Origin: Suillus spraguei
Lineage: Eukaryota; Basidiomycota; Agaricomycetes; Boletales; Suillaceae
Reading direction: 5' to 3'
DNA length: 36,259 bases
NCBI GenBank assembly: GCA_016800925.1
Contig: JABCPU010000595.1
Span: forward strand, 1 to 36,259
The notes below the pieces were generated by a model that was given only the letters and a program-made list of their open reading frames with translations, was not told the origin of the DNA and did not search any database. Positions 32,750 to 36,259 of the stretch are shown piece by piece; within the stretch, counting starts at the first letter, position 1; every line of letters starts with the position of its first letter. The translations under genes were made by a program, and so were the position numbers.

Positions 32750-33917
32750 TAGTTGATTGCATATTGGATGAATTGGCGTCTGTAAATGTGTCTACAATAT
32801 CAACGCTGATCTGTGGACCACTTCCGCAGTGATTTTAGAATGCACTCGCGATCAAGAAGAACTTTACAGGCAGGGAGACCTATTAGTATTTTGAACATTC
32901 TTTGCTGTCGGGGCGCATATGAAGGTGTGTCTAAATCATCACTGTTCACCGTGACCAAAATGAAACATTAGGGCTGCTCAATTCTTGGGCTCAGTTCGTG
33001 GACTCAGCCCAGCTGAGTTTACCTGTCAAACTATCGACATTTCAAAAAGGTCCGCAACACTGCCGAGGGCATGACGCAAGCATGGCACAACTAACACAAT
33101 TGAACTTTCAAGAGCTCATCTCGCAGGGCAAGTGCATGAACTCATAGGGCTCGTGGCTGTGGTCAGGCTGGACGGCAATTCGGGCGATGATCTTGGTAAC
33201 GAAAGTGACATTGTCTGGCTGGATTGCTCATGGCAGCTCTCGAATATCGAACATTTGCAATGCCATCTATTACCAGTGATGGTTCACAAGGACTGTACAA
33301 TCAGATTGCTCGGTGCAAAGACTTCTTTTCATGCTGCTTATAGAGTCCTGATCGTGAATTTCGACACTATATTTGGTGCTAGACAGCCTAGTGCAATCTT
33401 GTGAATCCATGATTTTTTCGTCAACTTTCAATTCCATCAGAGTCAGTCGAGACACCTTTGACAGACTGGTTGCATAACAAGGATATAATCGATTTTTTAC
33501 ACCGACAGGAACAAAACCACAAGTTGCAACATGTGAAGCATCAGCTTGATGTTTCATTTGCTCGCTATAGGTTTGCGGTAGTGGTACAAACGAAGCATTG
33601 AGGGTGGCACTGGGAGTACTACTTGGAGCCGGTGACTTGTACGGCTGCAAATGTGCAAGGTAGAGCCTAGTAATACTGTAAATCATTAGTCTGATCATCA
33701 TATATCATGAACGAGCTACACTTGCAGCAAGGAAAGCTTGTGCACACTCGTCAGGCTCCCAAGATAGTTGAAGCAGCTATAATATTAGCTCGCGCTATTC
33801 GAACGAAACATATTTGCACTGGGCCGCTAGCGATGGTTCCTCACCAAACAACTTTAGATGATCAACAGAACAGAGTGCATATTATATTGACGGCCGAGTG
33901 CCTACCGAACGTTAAGC
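32750..33917. other. Intergenic, no supported gene
   Basis: Short frames on both strands (for example 33132-33404 plus and 33270-33701 minus) overlap each other and show no family resemblance or splice structure. The right part is the insertion flank of the LINE. Confidence 0.45.
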
Positions 33918-34098
33918 GGTGATCGCTTCTTGGACCTGAACCAGGTGGCACCCCGACTAGGACCCCGGAAACCAACCGCCAACAACGCGCTCAACAGCGC
34001 TAAGGACGCCCAGAGGCGCCCCAGCGGTCACCAGGACACCAGACAAACCGCCAAAACCCTAGACCAAGAACCAAGAACGAAGCAACAAAGCAAACAAA

Positions 34099-35967
34099 AT
34101 GCCAACAATCAACTCAACGAGCCCGGTCACCACGACAACCACAGGTAGGGCCAACCGACGGACAGCAGCTGATAAACCTTTGCTTTCAACCAGTAGACCC
34201 ATACAAGACCACATATCGGGCACAGGAACGAAGACAGATGTTGTCAACCTGAACACAGCACGAAAAATCTTGTCCATGCACGGTCTCGTAATGCCAACAG
34301 CCGGTAGCATGTTGCAATCAATCTCGGTAGCTTTATTCGAATTTAGTATCACAGCAAATCTAGGCGCCACACATACTGACATACTACGAGCAATTGCACT
34401 AATAATACAGGAAGTCGATACGGAAATAAACACGGAAAACATCATAGAAAAAGTCAAAGCCCTAATAGGCGGACCGATTGCGACCCTAGACGAGAAAGTC
34501 GAGACATTAACAGAAACAATAGACGCGCAAAAGAAAACAATAGAGTCGATGACGGAGGTACGCACCAACTTGAAATCATCAGCGGAAGATTTGGGAAAGA
34601 TAGCTGGAAACATGAAGAGCACAACGCCACAAAGAACGAGTGATGAACGGTCTGACGGACCACGAACGTTTGCAGACGCAGCCAAAACTAACATCCCTGC
34701 CCCACTAACGAAGGTACTAGCGAGAAGCGAGACACAGGCAAGGCAGATCCTAGTCGACAGACGATCACAGCTCTTCGCCAACTCTCTGAAAGACCTAACG
34801 GAGGCGCAACTAGTAGCAAAGGCCACCTTAGCAGTGGAGCAAATGTCAAAGGAGAAAGTCGTACTTCCAACATCAATCAACTTCATCTCAGCACGCCGTC
34901 TCCCTCATGGAGGAGTCCTTTACGAGCTCAACTCACCCGAGGCAGCAGAGTGGTTCAACGTGGCAGCAAACCGAGGATACTTCCTGGAACACTTCGGAGC
35001 GGAAATAGTGATCAAGGAGCGAACGCACAACGTTATAGTGGAAAATGTACCAGTAACCTTTGTACCCAACAACCCAGCAGCACTAGCGGACGTCGAGAAG
35101 AAGGCGGGCTTGAAACCAAAAACGATTAGCAAGGCGCGATACATCAAACCGGAAGCAAGGCGCAAACCAGGACAACGAACAGCCCACATAATAGTGACCT
35201 TTAACTCCAAGGAGGGAGCAAATCAAGCCATCAAGTTCGGCCTGACAATCGAAGGTAAGAAAGTATATGGAAGAAAGCTAATACCAGAACCGACCAGATG
35301 CCTCAAATGCCACTCGTTCGAAAACACTCACATGGCCGCAGAATGCCCACAGGAACAGGAGACGTGCGGTACATGCGGGGAACACCACCGAACAGCCGCG
35401 TGCCAAGTCACAGACCAAAACGAGTTCTTCTGCAGGAACTGCAAAGTGAAGGGCCACGCGGCCTGGAGTCGACAATGCCCGACGTTCACGAAGAAGTGGG
35501 ATGGACACAAGAACCGCAATGAAGACGCTAAGTACCGATTTTTCCTCACAGAAGACCCTCTTACCTGGGAACCACTAACGAGTCAAAATTTTGAAGAGAA
35601 CAACGAGACAGCCCCAATATGGCAGCAAGCGACGGAGGATCATCAACCACAACGATACCCACCACCAAGAAACAGAGCGGAACATGGACGGCCCACCAAC
35701 AACAACAACAACAACCAAGAACGCGAGGAACGGAACCTCAACAACAGGAACGCCAACCGAATCCCATTGGGAGGTCAATCCCGAATCCCAGAAGCATGGC
35801 AGATGACAAGACCTCAAGCAGACCACCGAACACAATGGAAACTACCCACCCAAGAAGAGACCGAAACGCAATCAACACCTCCAAGATGGTCTAGCTCCCC
35901 TTACGGCTCCCTCCACGAACCCTACAGCCCACAAAGAGGGTGGGACCAGGACCATGCCGGAAACTAG
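34099..35967 (+). CDS. LINE ORF1 (Gag-like RNA-binding protein with three zinc knuckles)
   Basis: An uninterrupted frame of 622 residues. The N-terminus is Thr/Arg-rich and disordered. Residues about 110-180 form a likely coiled coil (EKVETLTETIDAQKKTIESM) for oligomerisation, and residues about 250-390 form a central domain of RRM-like composition ending IPEPTRCLKC. Residues 401-460 hold three Cys/His knuckles spaced CX2CX6HX4C, CX2CX3HX4C and CX2CX4HX6C. The tail is Asn/Gln/Arg-rich and Pro-rich. Such proteins coat the element RNA and assist its return to the nucleus. The stop TAG (35965-35967) lies two bases before the ORF2 ATG. The start at 34099 gives MPTINSTSP; no in-frame alternative looks better. 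Confidence 0.9.
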   Translation: MPTINSTSPVTTTTTGRANRRTAADKPLLSTSRPIQDHISGTGTKTDVVNLNTARKILSMHGLVMPTAGSMLQSISVALFEFSITANLGATHTDILRAIALIIQEVDTEINTENIIEKVKALIGGPIATLDEKVETLTETIDAQKKTIESMTEVRTNLKSSAEDLGKIAGNMKSTTPQRTSDERSDGPRTFADAAKTNIPAPLTKVLARSETQARQILVDRRSQLFANSLKDLTEAQLVAKATLAVEQMSKEKVVLPTSINFISARRLPHGGVLYELNSPEAAEWFNVAANRGYFLEHFGAEIVIKERTHNVIVENVPVTFVPNNPAALADVEKKAGLKPKTISKARYIKPEARRKPGQRTAHIIVTFNSKEGANQAIKFGLTIEGKKVYGRKLIPEPTRCLKCHSFENTHMAAECPQEQETCGTCGEHHRTAACQVTDQNEFFCRNCKVKGHAAWSRQCPTFTKKWDGHKNRNEDAKYRFFLTEDPLTWEPLTSQNFEENNETAPIWQQATEDHQPQRYPPPRNRAEHGRPTNNNNNNQEREERNLNNRNANRIPLGGQSRIPEAWQMTRPQADHRTQWKLPTQEETETQSTPPRWSSSPYGSLHEPYSPQRGWDQDHAGN

Positions 35968-35969
35968 TG

Positions 35970-36259
35970 ATGGATGACGCCGACAACACACACCAAGAAC
36001 GCGAAGACTTGAAAATCTGGCAGCAAAACCTTCGGAAATCCAACAACGCATGGGAGCACATGCTGAAAAACTTAAACCCGCACGTATACGATATAGCGTG
36101 CATCCAAGAACCATATCTCAACCCCGTGAATCTTGCTAACGCCTCCAATCTAAGACAGTTCTGGGACGTAATCTACCCAACGGACCACCACGCAAACCCA
36201 GGACGATCACAGACGATAATCCTAGTCAACAAGAGACTATCGAAAAACAATTGGCACAT
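35970..36259 (+). CDS. LINE ORF2 N-terminus: AP-type endonuclease (partial)
   Basis: ATG at 35970, two bases after the ORF1 stop and in a different frame; open to the window end (96 codons). It contains LKIWQQNLRKSNNAWEHML and DIACIQEPYLNP, the opening strands of the exonuclease-endonuclease-phosphatase fold, with the metal-binding Asn (QN) and Glu (QEP) present. In complete elements this domain nicks target DNA and is followed by reverse transcriptase. The close stop-start arrangement suggests translation by termination-reinitiation. Confidence 0.88.
   Translation, partial: MDDADNTHQEREDLKIWQQNLRKSNNAWEHMLKNLNPHVYDIACIQEPYLNPVNLANASNLRQFWDVIYPTDHHANPGRSQTIILVNKRLSKNNWH

Larger units (their letters stand above)
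33918..36259 (+). mobile_element. LINE (non-LTR retrotransposon), 5' half, continues past the window
   Basis: An A-rich-sense unit starting about 33918 with a probable 5' untranslated region of about 180 nt, a complete ORF1 and the start of ORF2. Composition changes sharply from the AT-rich flank. The exact 5' end and any target-site duplication cannot be set because the 3' end is outside. ORF1 is undamaged, so this copy may be young. It could belong to the same family as the truncated element at 2207-4241, but the two do not overlap in the element and so cannot be aligned. Confidence 0.88.

Noticed and set aside
33270..33701. Minus-strand frame of 143 codons
   Set aside because: Low-complexity-like composition, overlaps a plus-strand frame of similar quality, no domain and no introns.
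34059..34886. Minus-strand frame of 275 codons
   Set aside because: Antisense shadow of LINE ORF1; hydrophobic composition arises from the complementary A-rich strand.

Overview
The window reads as nuclear DNA of a filamentous basidiomycete, most likely an Agaricomycete. The genes are split by many 42-72 nt GT-AG introns with GTRNGT-like donors, spacing is tight, and the gene content fits this group: polyporopepsin-type aspartic proteases, a D-amino-acid oxidase, an ARMT1/DUF89 protein and an Sro7/Lgl-type protein. This placement is inferred from gene families and intron style, not from a database search.

Layout. (1) 1-10341 is a polyporopepsin-like protease cluster, all on the minus strand: one intact six-exon gene (5426-6909), two frame-damaged full-length copies (1-1441 and 8908-10341) and a last-exon fragment (5077-5277). 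Copy 1 and the intact gene, with about 0.8 kb of upstream DNA, form a segmental duplication. After the duplication, copy 1's upstream half received a 5'-truncated LINE (2207-4241), a 160 nt GC-rich insert (4297-4456) and, at the end of the homology, a MITE-like element (4536-4811). The intact copy preserves the empty sites. (2) 12500-14481 is a seven-exon ARMT1/DUF89 gene on the minus strand. (3) 15558-16304 is a Ser-rich orphan. (4) 16752-20480 is a tandem pair of D-amino-acid oxidase genes, the first a relic and the second intact with eight exons. (5) 21489-26431 is a very long coiled-coil protein. (6) 26842-30937 is an Sro7/Lgl/tomosyn homologue with a VAMP-like tail. (7) 31560-32632 is an array of seven ~136-154 bp units, each with tRNA-like Pol III box motifs. 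(8) 33918-36259 is the 5' half of a second LINE (ORF1 plus the start of ORF2), running off the window.

A theme across the window is that several otherwise well-preserved genes (ARMT1, the coiled-coil gene, the Lgl homologue, protease copies 1 and 3) need one-base insertions or deletions to stay in frame, although their splice sites and motifs are intact. The intact protease and oxidase need none. Either the assembly carries indel errors or several genes are decaying by frameshift; the sequence alone cannot decide.

Functionally the genes do not form one pathway. The protease is secreted, the oxidase handles D-amino acids, and the Lgl homologue is expected in exocytosis. The most unusual feature is the tRNA-like tandem array downstream of the Lgl gene.
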